Of a stretch of 64,000 bases of DNA, positions 42,839-52,622 are shown piece by piece (within the stretch, counting starts at the first letter, position 1; each line of letters opens with the position of its first letter). The notes beneath the pieces are model-generated. The model made no database searches. It was not told where the DNA came from and worked only from the letters and a program-made list of their open reading frames with translations. A program made the position numbers and the translations under genes. The stretch lies in the NCBI GenBank assembly GCA_934486895.1, contig CAKSQZ010000001.1, positions 124,001 through 188,000 of the forward strand, written 5' to 3'. Source of the DNA: an uncultured Eubacteriales bacterium. GTDB taxonomy: Bacteria; Bacillota; Clostridia; Oscillospirales; Acutalibacteraceae.

Positions 42839-44173
42839 TTATTCTTTGATCTGTTCGCCTATTGGATCGTATTCAACACTGTCGGTTATCTTAACCGAAA
42901 CAATGTCGCCGGCAGACGGCGAAAACGCACTTTGGAAAAACACCTTGCCGTCGATATCTGGAGCGTCCGATTTCGATCTGCCGTAGTAGCATTTATTAAG
43001 GCGGTCATACCCCTCGACCAGCACCTGTGCGACAGTGCCGATCTTTTGCGCTGTGAGTTCCTCGCTTATGACCGACTGCTCCGCCATCACGACTTCGTAT
43101 CTGCGCTGCTTTATATCCTCGGGGATCTGATCGGGAAATTCAGCCGCAGGCGTTCCCTCTTCGGGAGAATATGTGAAACAGCCGAGTCTGTCGAATCGGG
43201 CGGCTTTTACAAACTCGCAAAGGGTTGTGAAATCCTCGTCACTCTCTCCGGGGAAGCCGACTATCATTGTCGTTCTGAGCGTTATATTCGGCACTTTTTC
43301 TCTGATTTTTTTTATAAGAGCGTAAAGCTGTGCATTATTCGAGCGGCGGTTCATTCGCGCTAAAACGCTGTCGGACGCGTGCTGTATCGGAATATCGAGA
43401 TAATTAAGCACTTTAGGCTGATTTGCAACCGTGTCCAGAAGTTCGTCCGTTATCCGCTCGGGATAGGTATAGAGCACTCTGATCCACTCGATACCGTCGA
43501 TCGCGCACAACTCATTCAAAAGCTGAGGCAACCTGCCCTCGCCGTAGATATCCTCGCCGTAGCGGGTGGTATCCTGTGCGACAACAGTGATCTCCTTAAC
43601 GCCGCGCTTTGCAAGAGCCTTCGCTTCATCGATAATATCTTCAAGCGCCCTTGAGCGATACTGTCCTCTGATCATCGGGATAGCGCAATATGTGCAGCGA
43701 TTATCGCACCCCTCCGCAATTTTTAAATATGCCATATACTTCGGCGTTGTCAGCAGGCGCTCGCCTCCGAGAGGCAGACAAAAAAGCGGAGCGTCATACA
43801 CCCTGGTTTCGTTACTTCTGACAGCGTCCCTCACGATACGGCAGATGTCGCCGTTTTTGCCGAGTGTGACAATAGCGTCGATCTCGGGCATTTCTTTTTT
43901 CATATCGTCCTTATAGCGCTGAGCAAGACAGCCCGAAACGATAAGCGCCTTCAGCCTGCCTGTTTTTTTAAGCTGTGCGACTTCTAAAATATTGTCTATC
44001 GCCTCGCGTTTCGCATCCTCAATAAAGCCGCAGGTATTGACGATTATCGCGTCTGCTTTGGATTCGTCGTTGGTTATCTCAAATCCGTCGTTTTTAAGGT
44101 CTGCCAGCATGATCTCGGCGTCCACCTGATTTTTCGGGCAGCCGAGCGATACCATTCCAACTTTATATGCCAT
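42839..44173 (-). CDS. rimO: Ribosomal protein S12 methylthiotransferase RimO
   Basis: RimO is a radical-SAM enzyme that methylthiolates Asp88 of S12. The 444-residue protein starts MAYKVGMVSLGCPKNQVDAE, has NTCGFIEDAKREAID and VSGCLAQRY for the second cluster, the radical SAM motif CDNRCTYCAIPMIRGQYRSR near residue 150, and a C-terminal TRAM domain ending VEYDPIGEQIKE. The SLGCPKNQVD start is diagnostic versus MtaB and MiaB. Its start overlaps recX by 11 nt. Confidence 0.96.
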   Translation of the reverse strand: MAYKVGMVSLGCPKNQVDAEIMLADLKNDGFEITNDESKADAIIVNTCGFIEDAKREAIDNILEVAQLKKTGRLKALIVSGCLAQRYKDDMKKEMPEIDAIVTLGKNGDICRIVRDAVRSNETRVYDAPLFCLPLGGERLLTTPKYMAYLKIAEGCDNRCTYCAIPMIRGQYRSRALEDIIDEAKALAKRGVKEITVVAQDTTRYGEDIYGEGRLPQLLNELCAIDGIEWIRVLYTYPERITDELLDTVANQPKVLNYLDIPIQHASDSVLARMNRRSNNAQLYALIKKIREKVPNITLRTTMIVGFPGESDEDFTTLCEFVKAARFDRLGCFTYSPEEGTPAAEFPDQIPEDIKQRRYEVVMAEQSVISEELTAQKIGTVAQVLVEGYDRLNKCYYGRSKSDAPDIDGKVFFQSAFSPSAGDIVSVKITDSVEYDPIGEQIKE

Positions 44174-44777
44174 TCGTTCCTCCGTTGATCCGTTCTGCCG
44201 CTTCGTTTATCTGCGAGTAGCTAAAGCCCCGCCGAAGCAGTGCCGAAACCATTCGGCGCTTGATTTTTTCGTCTTCTGAAAAGTTTTTATATTTAGATCC
44301 TATCAGCCTTGCCGCGGCTGAGATCTGATCGTATTCAAGTTCCTGCGCCGCCTGATAAGCAATATCCGCGCCGACACCTTTTAAGATGAGCTCCCTCGCT
44401 ATCGACTTTCTCGACAGCGACTTATACTCCGCAAGATACCTTGCCGCATTTTCGGCATACCTCCGATCATCGAGCGCACCGACCTCTTCAAGCGACCCCA
44501 CGGCATACAAAACCGCATACTCGCTGAAATCCGGCTTTAATTTATCCTTAAGGCCTTTAACAGTGTAGTCGCGCTGCGACAACAGCCACGAGCCTTTTGA
44601 CAATGCGCGCACGCAATCGGAATGGAGCTTTAAGCCCTCTGCCTGCTCCTCGCTGAGCCGAACGCCTTTTTTAAGGCAGTGTTCGGCGACAGTGTCGCAG
44701 TCGAGCAAAAACTCACATTCATCGGTCACTATCGTAAAGCAGTGCTTTTTTGCGCGCCTTATTTCAAGTATCGTCAT
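44163..44777 (-). CDS. recX: Regulatory protein RecX
   Basis: RecX binds RecA filaments and limits recombination. The 204-residue protein has the three-helix repeats of the family: ALSKGSWLLSQRDYTVKGLK near residue 58, VGALDDRRYAENAARYLAEYKSL-type segment near residue 97, and a RRGFSYSQINEA helix near the end. Its start shares one base with the recA stop (TGATG), so translation is coupled. The order recA-recX-rimO-pgsA is found in many Clostridia. Confidence 0.92.
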   Translation of the reverse strand: MTILEIRRAKKHCFTIVTDECEFLLDCDTVAEHCLKKGVRLSEEQAEGLKLHSDCVRALSKGSWLLSQRDYTVKGLKDKLKPDFSEYAVLYAVGSLEEVGALDDRRYAENAARYLAEYKSLSRKSIARELILKGVGADIAYQAAQELEYDQISAAARLIGSKYKNFSEDEKIKRRMVSALLRRGFSYSQINEAAERINGGTNGI

Positions 44778-45901
44778 CAGTCCTCAACGGCGATGTCGAT
44801 ATCGATCTTCGGGATCTTAGGCTTTTCCGTCTCGGTCGGGGCGGCAGTCTCTACCTTTGCCGGTGCGACTGCGAGGGCCGGCTTTAATTTGCGTGTTGTG
44901 ATGATCTTATCCTTATTTTCAATGATCTTCCGCTCGATCTCTTTTGCGATATCGGGGTTGTTCACAAGAAAGATCTTTGCGTTATCTCTGCCCTGACCGA
45001 TCTTCTGATCATTGTAAGAGAACCAGGCGCCGCTCTTTTTGATTATCTCCGCTTTAACGCCGAGATCGATAAGCTCGCCCTCGTGGGAGATACCTTCACC
45101 GTACATAATATCGAACTCTGCCTCTTTAAACGGCGGTGCAACCTTGTTTTTGACGATCTTCGCTCTTGTGTGCGAGCCGACCATTTCGCCCTGAACCTTG
45201 AGTGTTTCAATGCGGCGGATATCGATTCTAACGCTCGCATAGAACTTCAATGCCCTGCCGCCTGTTGTGACCTCGGGGTTGCCGTAGACAACGCCGATCT
45301 TTTCACGAAGCTGGTTGATGAAGATAACTGCGCAGTTTGATCTTGAAATGCAGGCTGTGAGCTTTCTGAGCGCCTGCGACATAAGACGCGCGTGCTGACC
45401 GACATGAGAATCGCCCATCATGCCCTCTATCTCGGCTCTCGGAACGAGCGCGGCGACAGAGTCCACAACAACTACATCGACAGCGTTTGAACGCACAAGC
45501 GCTTCGCAGATCTCGAGAGCCTGCTCGCCTGTGTCGGGCTGGGAAACGAGCAATGAATCGATATCAACGCCGAGCGCCGCGGAATACTCCGGATCGAGTG
45601 CATGCTCAACATCAATGAACGCGGCTGTTCCGCCGTTTTTCTGCGACTCCGCCACAACATGAAGCGCAATAGTCGTTTTACCCGAAGATTCGGGGCCGTA
45701 GATCTCAATGATCCTGCCCTTCGGGACGCCGCCTATACCGAGCGCGAGATCGAGCGAAAGAGAGCCTGTTGAGATAGCCTCAACATTCATTGCGGCATTC
45801 TCGCCGAGACGCATAACAGCGCCCTTGCCGAACTGCTTTTCAATGTTTGAAAGCGCTGTTTCGAGCGCCTTTTTCTTTTCTGTTGCTTTATTGTCAGCCA
45901 T
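44777..45901 (-). CDS. recA: Recombinase RecA
   Basis: RecA forms ATP-driven filaments on single-stranded DNA for recombination and SOS induction. The 374-residue protein has Walker [10 protein letters not shown] (residues 69-77), [15 protein letters not shown] and [17 protein letters not shown] with loop L2 sequences, and a C-terminal tail rich in Ala, Glu, Pro and Thr. I looked for a LexA-type box in the 70-bp upstream region and found none. A TATAAT lies near 45925 but the -35 is weak. Confidence 0.98.
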   Translation of the reverse strand: MADNKATEKKKALETALSNIEKQFGKGAVMRLGENAAMNVEAISTGSLSLDLALGIGGVPKGRIIEIYGPESSGKTTIALHVVAESQKNGGTAAFIDVEHALDPEYSAALGVDIDSLLVSQPDTGEQALEICEALVRSNAVDVVVVDSVAALVPRAEIEGMMGDSHVGQHARLMSQALRKLTACISRSNCAVIFINQLREKIGVVYGNPEVTTGGRALKFYASVRIDIRRIETLKVQGEMVGSHTRAKIVKNKVAPPFKEAEFDIMYGEGISHEGELIDLGVKAEIIKKSGAWFSYNDQKIGQGRDNAKIFLVNNPDIAKEIERKIIENKDKIITTRKLKPALAVAPAKVETAAPTETEKPKIPKIDIDIAVED

Positions 45902-45971
45902 GTTTAAATACCGTCCTTCTATATTGATTATATATCGAATTTGAATTTTTTAAAGCATATTTTACGAAAAT

Positions 45972-46775
45972 TTAAATTTTTGTCGCTTCGACCGCGCGGT
46001 CAAGCCCGTTTAAGTCCTTATGCGTTTTAATATCGCGAAAGCCGCTTTTTGAAAGTATTTCGCAAACGCTTTTTGCCTGAGAAAAGCCTATCTCATAAAT
46101 GATATGTGCCCCGCTTTTCAGATTATCCGAAATAACACGGTAAAACATCAGTCCGCCCTCGGGTGCGAAAAGCGCTGTTTCGGGCTCGTTCATGACCTCT
46201 TTTGAGAGCGTTTGCCGCTCTGACTGTGCGATATAAGGCGGGTTGCAGGTGATAAGCTCGTAGCCCGAAAGATCGAATTTCAAAGCGTCCGCCTGCACGG
46301 CGAAAGCGTTTTTAAAACGCTTTACATTCTCGCTGAGAATACTAAATGCGCCGTCGTACAGCTCGACGCAATCGGTATGAACGCCGGAATTTTCGCTGAA
46401 AGCTATTCCGATAGCGCCGCTGCCCGAGCAAAGGTCGCACGCCTTTTTCACCGGGTTTTCCTTTGCATAGCCGAGCGCGAGATCGACTATCAGCTCGCTG
46501 TCCTGCCGCGGGATCAGAGTATCGCTCGATACTTTAAGCGGGATCGAATAAAACTCGGCTTTTCCCAGAATATAATAAAGCGGCTCGCCTGCGTTTCTTC
46601 TTTTCACAAACTCATCTATGACCGCCTGCTCGCTGTCGGTCGCCTGCCTGTCGCAAAGCAACAAGCGGGTAGCGTCTGTTTTACAAGCGGAAAAGACCAT
46701 CTGCCGAGCTTCAAAGTCCGCATTTTCTCCTGAAAGCTCAGACCTTGTCTTTCGGATAAGCTCCCTTAATGTCAC
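45972..46775 (-). CDS. prmC: Peptide chain release factor N5-glutamine methyltransferase
   Basis: PrmC methylates the GGQ glutamine of RF1 and RF2. The 267-residue protein has an N-terminal helical domain and a methyltransferase fold with LIPRQDSELIVDLAL, CDLCSGSGAIGIAF (SAM loop near residue 118) and the NPPYIAQSERQTLSKEVMNE motif near residue 180, which is diagnostic. It overlaps the DUF1385 gene by 4 nt, in the common Firmicutes pairing; prfA is not next to it. Confidence 0.94.
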   Translation of the reverse strand: MTLRELIRKTRSELSGENADFEARQMVFSACKTDATRLLLCDRQATDSEQAVIDEFVKRRNAGEPLYYILGKAEFYSIPLKVSSDTLIPRQDSELIVDLALGYAKENPVKKACDLCSGSGAIGIAFSENSGVHTDCVELYDGAFSILSENVKRFKNAFAVQADALKFDLSGYELITCNPPYIAQSERQTLSKEVMNEPETALFAPEGGLMFYRVISDNLKSGAHIIYEIGFSQAKSVCEILSKSGFRDIKTHKDLNGLDRAVEATKI

Positions 46776-47785
46776 CAGCGATCGTCCTCGCTGTTTTCGG
46801 GAATGACCGGCTTCATCGAAGCTATTGCGACTTCGATCATATCATCGTCCGGCTCCTTTGTTGTGAGCCGCTGGACCCACAGGCCGGGAGCGGCGATAAT
46901 TCGGGTGAGCAAATTATCGTGTCTGCCGCAGAACTTGATAAGCTCATATCCTATGCCGCAGAAAAGCGGAACAAGCAGTATCTTAACAGGGACCCAGACA
47001 TATGTATAATCCGCGACATGGGGAAACACAAGGACAATAACTGTCGAGATTAGAATGCCGACGATTATCATCAAAAACATGAACGATGTTCCGCATCTCG
47101 GATGAAAGCGGATCTGGCGGCGGACATTCTCGACTGTGAGCTCGAGACCGTGTTCGTAGCAGAAGATGGTTTTATGCTCTGCACCGTGGTATTTGAACAC
47201 TCTTTTTATATCCTTCATCTGCGAGACTATCGCGAGATAGCTCAAAAATATAATAAGCTTCATAATGCCCTCGATCAGCGGACGCCAATTAGCCATTTCC
47301 CAGCCGACAGCGGATTTTATGCCGTCCGACATAAGGTTGAACAGCCATGTCGGGAGCCACATGAACAGCACCACCGCGAGCGCGATACCGAGCACCGCAG
47401 AGATACCCATTACAATACTCATTAGAACGCCGCTGAGCTTTTTAGGCTCTGATTTTTTGGCGGAATTATCGCTGTCGTGACTGTGCTTTTTCTCCTGCTT
47501 TTCCTCTTCCTCGAGCTCGGTCATTCCCGAAAGGTCTGCCGAACGCATAAGAGTTTTATAGCCGACTACCATTGATAAAATGAAGTTGTAAACTCCTCTG
47601 ATTATCGGAACACGCAGTATCTTCGGCGGCTTTTTATTGAATCCCGCGACATCTTCCGTTATGATCTTGCCGCTCGTCAAATGCCGCACCGCAAGCACTG
47701 TCTTATGCGGGCCGCGCATCATAACGCCCTCGATAACGGCCTGACCGCCTATCGACGTTCTTTTATATTCGTTTTTATCTGACAT
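46772..47785 (-). CDS. DUF1385 membrane protein (YqhQ-like)
   Basis: The 337-residue protein begins near GGQAVIEGVMMRGPHKTVLAV, the DUF1385 signature, and has KKPKILRVPIIRG-like and YHGAEHKTIFCYEHG segments with several membrane spans (ISAVLGIALAVVLFMW; FLMIIVGILISTVIVLV). DUF1385 proteins (B. subtilis YqhQ) are conserved next to prmC and prfA but have no proven enzymatic role. They are thought to act in envelope or lipid biology. An insert of about 50 charged residues (EEEEKQEKKHSHDSDN) is unusual. The ribosome site is weak. Confidence 0.85.
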   Translation of the reverse strand: MSDKNEYKRTSIGGQAVIEGVMMRGPHKTVLAVRHLTSGKIITEDVAGFNKKPPKILRVPIIRGVYNFILSMVVGYKTLMRSADLSGMTELEEEEKQEKKHSHDSDNSAKKSEPKKLSGVLMSIVMGISAVLGIALAVVLFMWLPTWLFNLMSDGIKSAVGWEMANWRPLIEGIMKLIIFLSYLAIVSQMKDIKRVFKYHGAEHKTIFCYEHGLELTVENVRRQIRFHPRCGTSFMFLMIIVGILISTVIVLVFPHVADYTYVWVPVKILLVPLFCGIGYELIKFCGRHDNLLTRIIAAPGLWVQRLTTKEPDDDMIEVAIASMKPVIPENSEDDRW

Positions 47786-47810
47786 CTTTTCAGTACCGAT
47801 CCTTTTTTAT

Positions 47811-49238
47811 TTATTCTCCGGAAGGTCCCTCCTCCGGAATAAACGGAAGCTCTATCATAACTGTCGTACCGTAGCCCTCGACAGAATCGATCTCCAGAAA
47901 TCCGTTGTGCTGACGAATGATCTCATCGGCGACTGCAAGCCCGATACCCGAGCCTCTGACCGTTTTATTCGCTTTATAAAACTTTTCTTTAACTCGCGGC
48001 AGGTCTTCTTTTGCGATGCCGCAGCCCATATCTCTGACCGTCACGCGGACGAAAACATCGTGCAGACTGCACTCAACTGTGACTGTTCCGCCGTTTGTCG
48101 AGTATTTCACCGCATTGTCGATAACATTGATGAAAACCTGCTTTAAGCGGTTTTTATCGGCAAGCACCTTCGGCAGATCGCTAGGCAGGGTGAAGTTTAT
48201 AACAACACCGAGCTTTGAAGCCGCCTCCTCATACATTCCGACCGCCTCTGTGAGCGGCTCGGAAATGTCGATCTCGGTCGGGTTTATTTTGAGTCTGCCC
48301 GATTCGAGCCTTGAGAAATCAAGCAGGTCTTCAACAAGCCCTGTCATTCTCTCGGATTCGTTTATTATTATGTTGATACCCTTATCGAGTATCAGCGGGT
48401 CGGAAACTCCGCTGTCGCGGATCGTTTCTCCCCAGCCCTTTATGGCTGTGAGCGGTGTTCGCAGTTCGTGCGATACCGATGAAATAAACTCGTTTTTAAC
48501 ACTGTCGGCGGCAGCGAGCTCCTGCGCCATAAAGTTTATCGAATCGCAAAGCGCTTTTATCTCGCCGCTTTGCTTTTCGGCATCTATTCGCTCGTCAAAC
48601 TTGCCTGCGGCAATAGTCTGCGCCGCATGGGTGACTTTTTTGACAGGCGAGATTATCGAGCGGATGAAGAAAAGACCTGTGAGCATAACAAGCCCGATAA
48701 CAACAAGCCCTGCGGACAATATCACAATAACATTTCTGAGCAGTTGATTGTCGATCCGATCGAGCGACACGGCAAATCTCACCGAGCCGAACACCGCGCC
48801 CGATTCATCGTACATATCCGCGGTCATAAGCATGATCTTTTCATCGCCGATCTTGCCGACAGATTCATAGACATCGCCATAAGTCCCGGTGCGGCTGAAA
48901 CCGCCCGGCAGAGAATAATCCTGGATAACGCCGAGCGACGAAGCGATTATTCTGCCCGACGAATTTATGACCTGCACCTCCGCTGTTTTACGGTCGGTAT
49001 AGTTATTTATAAAGTTTTGCGCGGCTTTGTCAAACTCCGCCTCGCTGGACGAGGCATAGTCTCCGAGTATGCCTGTCGCCATGCGGATACGGGAGTTTAA
49101 GTCGGTTCTTACTGCGGTGTAATACGAGCTGCTTATCATGACCGAACAAACAGTGAGAACCAGCACAACGACTGCCACGATAACGCCGAATACATCGACA
49201 AACCAGCGCCATTTCAGGCTTTTCGGCTTTTTAGGCAT
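47811..49238 (-). CDS. Sensor histidine kinase, HAMP-containing
   Basis: The 475-residue membrane kinase has two membrane spans (about residues 12-35 and 172-192) around an extracytoplasmic region, a HAMP domain (about 193-245), the H-box SSVSHELRTPLTAIKGWGET with phospho-His257, the N-box NVIDNAVKYS and G-boxes VRDMGCGIAKEDLP and GSGIGLAVADEI. The likely partner is the OmpR-type regulator just upstream (49257). The stimulus is unknown. It ends in EGPSGE and precedes a DUF1385 gene. Confidence 0.9.
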   Translation of the reverse strand: MPKKPKSLKWRWFVDVFGVIVAVVVLVLTVCSVMISSSYYTAVRTDLNSRIRMATGILGDYASSSEAEFDKAAQNFINNYTDRKTAEVQVINSSGRIIASSLGVIQDYSLPGGFSRTGTYGDVYESVGKIGDEKIMLMTADMYDESGAVFGSVRFAVSLDRIDNQLLRNVIVILSAGLVVIGLVMLTGLFFIRSIISPVKKVTHAAQTIAAGKFDERIDAEKQSGEIKALCDSINFMAQELAAADSVKNEFISSVSHELRTPLTAIKGWGETIRDSGVSDPLILDKGINIIINESERMTGLVEDLLDFSRLESGRLKINPTEIDISEPLTEAVGMYEEAASKLGVVINFTLPSDLPKVLADKNRLKQVFINVIDNAVKYSTNGGTVTVECSLHDVFVRVTVRDMGCGIAKEDLPRVKEKFYKANKTVRGSGIGLAVADEIIRQHNGFLEIDSVEGYGTTVMIELPFIPEEGPSGE

Positions 49239-49256
49239 TATTTATCTCCGTTTCGT

Positions 49257-49958
49257 TTATTTTACCGACCATTTATAGCCGCAGCCCCAGACTGTCAGCA
49301 GATGGCGCGGGACAGACGGATCATCCTCGACTTTCATGCGAAGTCTTCTCACATTGACATCGACTATCTTTTCCTCGCCGATATACGATTCTCCCCACAC
49401 TCTTTTTAAAATGTCGGTGCGGTCGAGCGCCTTTTCGGGGTTCGAGAAAAGATATTCTATTATCTGAAATTCAACAGGGGTCAGCTCGATCTCCTGACCG
49501 TTTTTCTTGAGAATACGGCGGCGAAGATCCAGCGAAAATTCGCCGAGATCCAATTTATCGGTTACGACCGCACCTGTGCCGCCTTTGAGCATTTCAACAC
49601 GGCGGTTGAGCGAATCGACTCTTGCGAGCAATTCGGACGGGCTGAACGGCTTTGTCATATAATCGTCCGCTCCCGTCATGAGTGCCGACACCTTGTCCAT
49701 CTCCTGCGATTTTGCAGAAAGCATTATAATACCGACCTGCGGATTTTTTTCTCTGACATTCTTGCAGACGGTGAATCCATCGATCCCGGGCATCATGATG
49801 TCGAGCAGAATAACATGAATATCGGGATTACCGGCAAAAAGCTCCAGCGCTTTTTCGCCGCAGTCTGCTTCGATAGTTTCATAGCCTGCGCGTTTGAGGT
49901 TGATAACGACAAACTCCCGTATAGCCGCTTCGTCCTCAACCACAAGAATTTTTTTCAT
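49257..49958 (-). CDS. OmpR-family response regulator
   Basis: The 233-residue protein has a receiver domain with the phospho-acceptor Asp53 in VILLDIMMPGIDGF, the acidic pair Glu8-Asp9 (VVEDEAAI) and Lys in MTKPFSPSEL (near residue 103). A C-terminal winged helix contains KNGQEIELTPVEFQIIEYLF and KRVWGESYIGEEKIVDVNVR. It forms a two-gene unit with the histidine kinase 18 bp downstream. The preceding lipoprotein gene runs the same way and may be co-regulated. Confidence 0.93.
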   Translation of the reverse strand: MKKILVVEDEAAIREFVVINLKRAGYETIEADCGEKALELFAGNPDIHVILLDIMMPGIDGFTVCKNVREKNPQVGIIMLSAKSQEMDKVSALMTGADDYMTKPFSPSELLARVDSLNRRVEMLKGGTGAVVTDKLDLGEFSLDLRRRILKKNGQEIELTPVEFQIIEYLFSNPEKALDRTDILKRVWGESYIGEEKIVDVNVRRLRMKVEDDPSVPRHLLTVWGCGYKWSVK

Positions 49959-49985
49959 TATACCAGTTCCTTTCGGTGATGCTGT

Positions 49986-51356
49986 TTATTCAAGTACGGT
50001 GAATGAATCTGTCACCGTTTGTATACCCTGCGCATAGTCCTTCGGCATCGTGTCGGACAGCTTTACATAAAAATCATATTTCTTTGAAGAGTATGTCGCA
50101 CCCGCCGCCTGCTTCGATGAGCTGTCGCTCTGCTGTTTTTGGCGCACGGTAACGGTGCACAGCTTTGCACCTGCGTTTGCTTTATCGGTAGGATAAACGG
50201 TGTATACTCTTGTGAGTCCGTCGTCCTCAGTATCGACTGAGATCATGCTGAGCCACTTTTCCGGCGCACTGAAATAGTATTTGTAAACCGAATTATAATA
50301 GCCCTCGGTCTTAACGGTGAGCTTGCCGTTTTCATAAGCCATCCAGGAAACGGGCATATCCTCGGCAGAGGCGTTTCCGTCTGCCATGCGGTGGCTCACA
50401 GGGATCTCCACAACACCGTCGGAATCGATATCGCGGCTTAAAACAGCGCTTGTCCTCAGCGTTACGCTGTTATTGCCGGAAGCGGTATCGAAAAGCGGAT
50501 TTAAAAGTCTCTTTTGTTTACTGTCATAGATCAGAAGTGATGTCGCCATAGAGCCGTTGCCGAGTGCAGTGTCGATATACAGGGCGTTCATCTCACCGAC
50601 CTTGCCGGCAGTGACAGCCGCGATCGACGAAACTCCGGGGTCGAGCTGAGCCTCGCCTATGCTGTAAACAGTGGTGCTCTGCCCTGCTGTAATATTGAGC
50701 GAGCAGAGTCTTGCGGTGTTGGATGCTGCGGCGGGTGCCTTGCTTGTTCCCGAATCCAAGGCATAATTTTGTGCAGTGTCTATCTTAAAAATTACGATCT
50801 GGCGATACTCGTCGTCAAGCATAGAGCAGACCGCAAAATCGCCGCACTCCTCCTGAAACCTGTTTGCGAGCGCACCGTCCTCATACGAATAGACAAGCAC
50901 CTGCTTTGCCGCGCTTGCAGACGATGTATAAAGTCTTGTGCTGACTACTATTTCGAGCTTGCCGTCGCCGCACAGATTTTCGAACAAAACTCTCTCAACA
51001 CTGAAGCTGAGCGTGTTTATATCGCTAACCGAATGCCAGCCGCCTTCCTTTCTAACAAACAGGTTCATGTGAACAACGCCGTCGTTTTTAGGAATATAGA
51101 AGATCAGTGCTTCGTCTTTGCCATCGCCGTCGAGATCTTTTGTTATGCAGGAAGAAAGATAGTCGCCTGATTCGGGATAGGCAAATTCGTATTTTTCGCC
51201 GATCGCTGTTTGGAGCGCTTCATCCAATCCCGAAAGCGATCCCTCCAGCTTCGGAGGGCTGATAAGATCGCCCGGTGCACCGAAAATACCGTCGCAGCCG
51301 GAAAAGCCGAGCAGCGCACACATACACAATGCAAGAAGTGCTGATTTTTTAATCAT
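49986..51356 (-). CDS. Putative lipoprotein with an FG-GAP-like Asp-rich motif
   Basis: The 456-residue product starts MIKKSALLALCMCALLGFSG with a lipobox Cys (LGFSGC) and is likely a surface lipoprotein. Residues of about 65-80 read KDLDGDGKDEALIFY, and later DIDSDGVVEIPVSHRMA, both resembling Ca-binding FG-GAP/EF-like loops of secreted repeat proteins. The rest is a beta-rich sequence with a Ser-rich stretch. I do not recognise a named family; it could be a sensor or ligand-binding partner of the two-component system that follows. A longer in-frame start overlaps mreB antisense and is rejected. Confidence 0.6.
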   Translation of the reverse strand: MIKKSALLALCMCALLGFSGCDGIFGAPGDLISPPKLEGSLSGLDEALQTAIGEKYEFAYPESGDYLSSCITKDLDGDGKDEALIFYIPKNDGVVHMNLFVRKEGGWHSVSDINTLSFSVERVLFENLCGDGKLEIVVSTRLYTSSASAAKQVLVYSYEDGALANRFQEECGDFAVCSMLDDEYRQIVIFKIDTAQNYALDSGTSKAPAAASNTARLCSLNITAGQSTTVYSIGEAQLDPGVSSIAAVTAGKVGEMNALYIDTALGNGSMATSLLIYDSKQKRLLNPLFDTASGNNSVTLRTSAVLSRDIDSDGVVEIPVSHRMADGNASAEDMPVSWMAYENGKLTVKTEGYYNSVYKYYFSAPEKWLSMISVDTEDDGLTRVYTVYPTDKANAGAKLCTVTVRQKQQSDSSSKQAAGATYSSKKYDFYVKLSDTMPKDYAQGIQTVTDSFTVLE

Positions 51357-51405
51357 TTTAAAGCCTGCGATACCGGCTGACCGCCGTACCGTTCCTTTCT
51401 TAATA

Positions 51406-52425
51406 TTACTGCGAGACTTCCTCAAGCGACTTGAATTTATAGCCGCCCTCCTTGAGTCTGCGGAAGCGTTTGAACGCCATTGAAGTGCCTCTTGCAACGC
51501 ACTTTTTCGGGTTGTCCACCGTGCGGACTTTAAGACCTGTGTACGATGTGATGAACTTATCAAGGCCGTAAAGCCGACTGCCGCTGCCGATGAGAATTAT
51601 ACCGTGATCCGAGACATCGCCCGCAATATCTGGCGGAGTTTTCTCAAGCACTCTTGTTATCGCCTGGCAAATTACCGCCGCCGTATCATACATTGCAGTT
51701 ATCATTTCATTGGTGTTTATCTCAAATGTCTGCGGCATTCCGGAGAACTGATGCCTGCCCTTTGATGTGAGTGTAAGCTCGAGCGGACGCGGAACGACAC
51801 AGCCGATCTGGCGCTTGATACGCTCGACGGTGTGAGGCCCGATCAGAACATTATGCTCTCTTTTTATGTAGCGCTCGATAGCGGCCGAAAAGCTGTCGCC
51901 CGCGGTGGGTACAGACTCGCATTTAACAAGCCCGCCGAGGGAGAGCGCCGCAATATCTGTTGTGCCCGAGCCTATATCGACTATAAACGTACCGCGCGGT
52001 GTTGTGAAATCGGCTTCGATGCCGATCGCCGCCGCAACGGGAGCTTCGATAAGGCAGACATCTCTCGCACCCGCCGCATAGCAGATGTTATAAAACGAGC
52101 GTTTCGGCATATCGTCAAGATCGCTCGGCACCGCCGCTATGATCCTCGACTTCATCATGCTGCCTTTTGCAACGCTTTTGACAAATGCGGTGAGCATACT
52201 TTCCGCAAGATCGTATTCGGCTATTCTGCCGTTTTTGATCGGGGTGACTGCCGTTATCGAATGAGGCGTTCTGCCTGTCATCATATACGCATCTGTTCCG
52301 GCGGCGATAAGCCTGCCTGTATGGGTTTCGTAGGATATGGCGGTGTGCTCGTCAAGCACGGCGGTCTTGCCCGAATAAATGACAGTGCGCCGCGAGCCGA
52401 GATCAATGCCTAAATCTGTGGACAT
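51406..52425 (-). CDS. mreB: MreB-like actin homologue
   Basis: MreB polymers direct lateral wall synthesis and rod shape. The 339-residue protein begins MSTDLGIDLGSRRTVIYSGK, has AVTPIKNGRIAEYDL, the phosphate loops FIVDIGSGTTDIAALSLGG and IILIGSGSRLYGLDKF, and PSDLDDMPKR. It lacks the mreC/mreD neighbours, so it looks like one of several paralogues (Mbl or MreBH-like). It is preceded by a promoter and a short leader with a small terminator-like hairpin. Confidence 0.88.
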   Translation of the reverse strand: MSTDLGIDLGSRRTVIYSGKTAVLDEHTAISYETHTGRLIAAGTDAYMMTGRTPHSITAVTPIKNGRIAEYDLAESMLTAFVKSVAKGSMMKSRIIAAVPSDLDDMPKRSFYNICYAAGARDVCLIEAPVAAAIGIEADFTTPRGTFIVDIGSGTTDIAALSLGGLVKCESVPTAGDSFSAAIERYIKREHNVLIGPHTVERIKRQIGCVVPRPLELTLTSKGRHQFSGMPQTFEINTNEMITAMYDTAAVICQAITRVLEKTPPDIAGDVSDHGIILIGSGSRLYGLDKFITSYTGLKVRTVDNPKKCVARGTSMAFKRFRRLKEGGYKFKSLEEVSQ

Positions 52426-52457
52426 ATATTAAACCTTCCTTTACTTATCGTAAAAAA

Positions 52458-52516
52458 ATGATCGCCTGATCATAACTATACAGATTGATTATACCACAAA
52501 CCCTTGTCTTTTACAA
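52458..52516 (-). promoter_or_regulatory. mreB promoter and leader hairpin
   Basis: On the minus strand, TTGTAA (52516-52511), a 17-bp spacer and TATAAT (52493-52488) precede the gene by about 60 bp. In the short leader, ATGATC/GATCAT (52473-52458) closes a 4-base loop and is followed by seven T's, like a tiny terminator. The promoter is a good match; the role of the hairpin is an inference. Confidence 0.6.
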
Positions 52517-52581
52517 GCAATTTTGCCCCTTAAATTGTAACCTAATTATAAATTTTAATCTGTACTATTTTCTGTACAACG

Positions 52582-52616
52582 AAAAACCGCGGAGCAGTGA
52601 TGTGCTCCGCGGTTTT
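52582..52616 (-). terminator. Terminator of the ABC-2 transporter operon
   Basis: The perfect stem AAAACCGCGGAGCA/TGCTCCGCGGTTTT with a 7-base loop ends in a T-run on the minus strand, just past the permease stop at 52623. Confidence 0.9.
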
Positions 52617-52622
52617 GCCTTG

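Noticed and set aside
45902..45971. LexA/SOS box upstream of recA
   Set aside because: I searched for the GAAC-N4-GTTC type pattern of Firmicutes and saw no convincing match.
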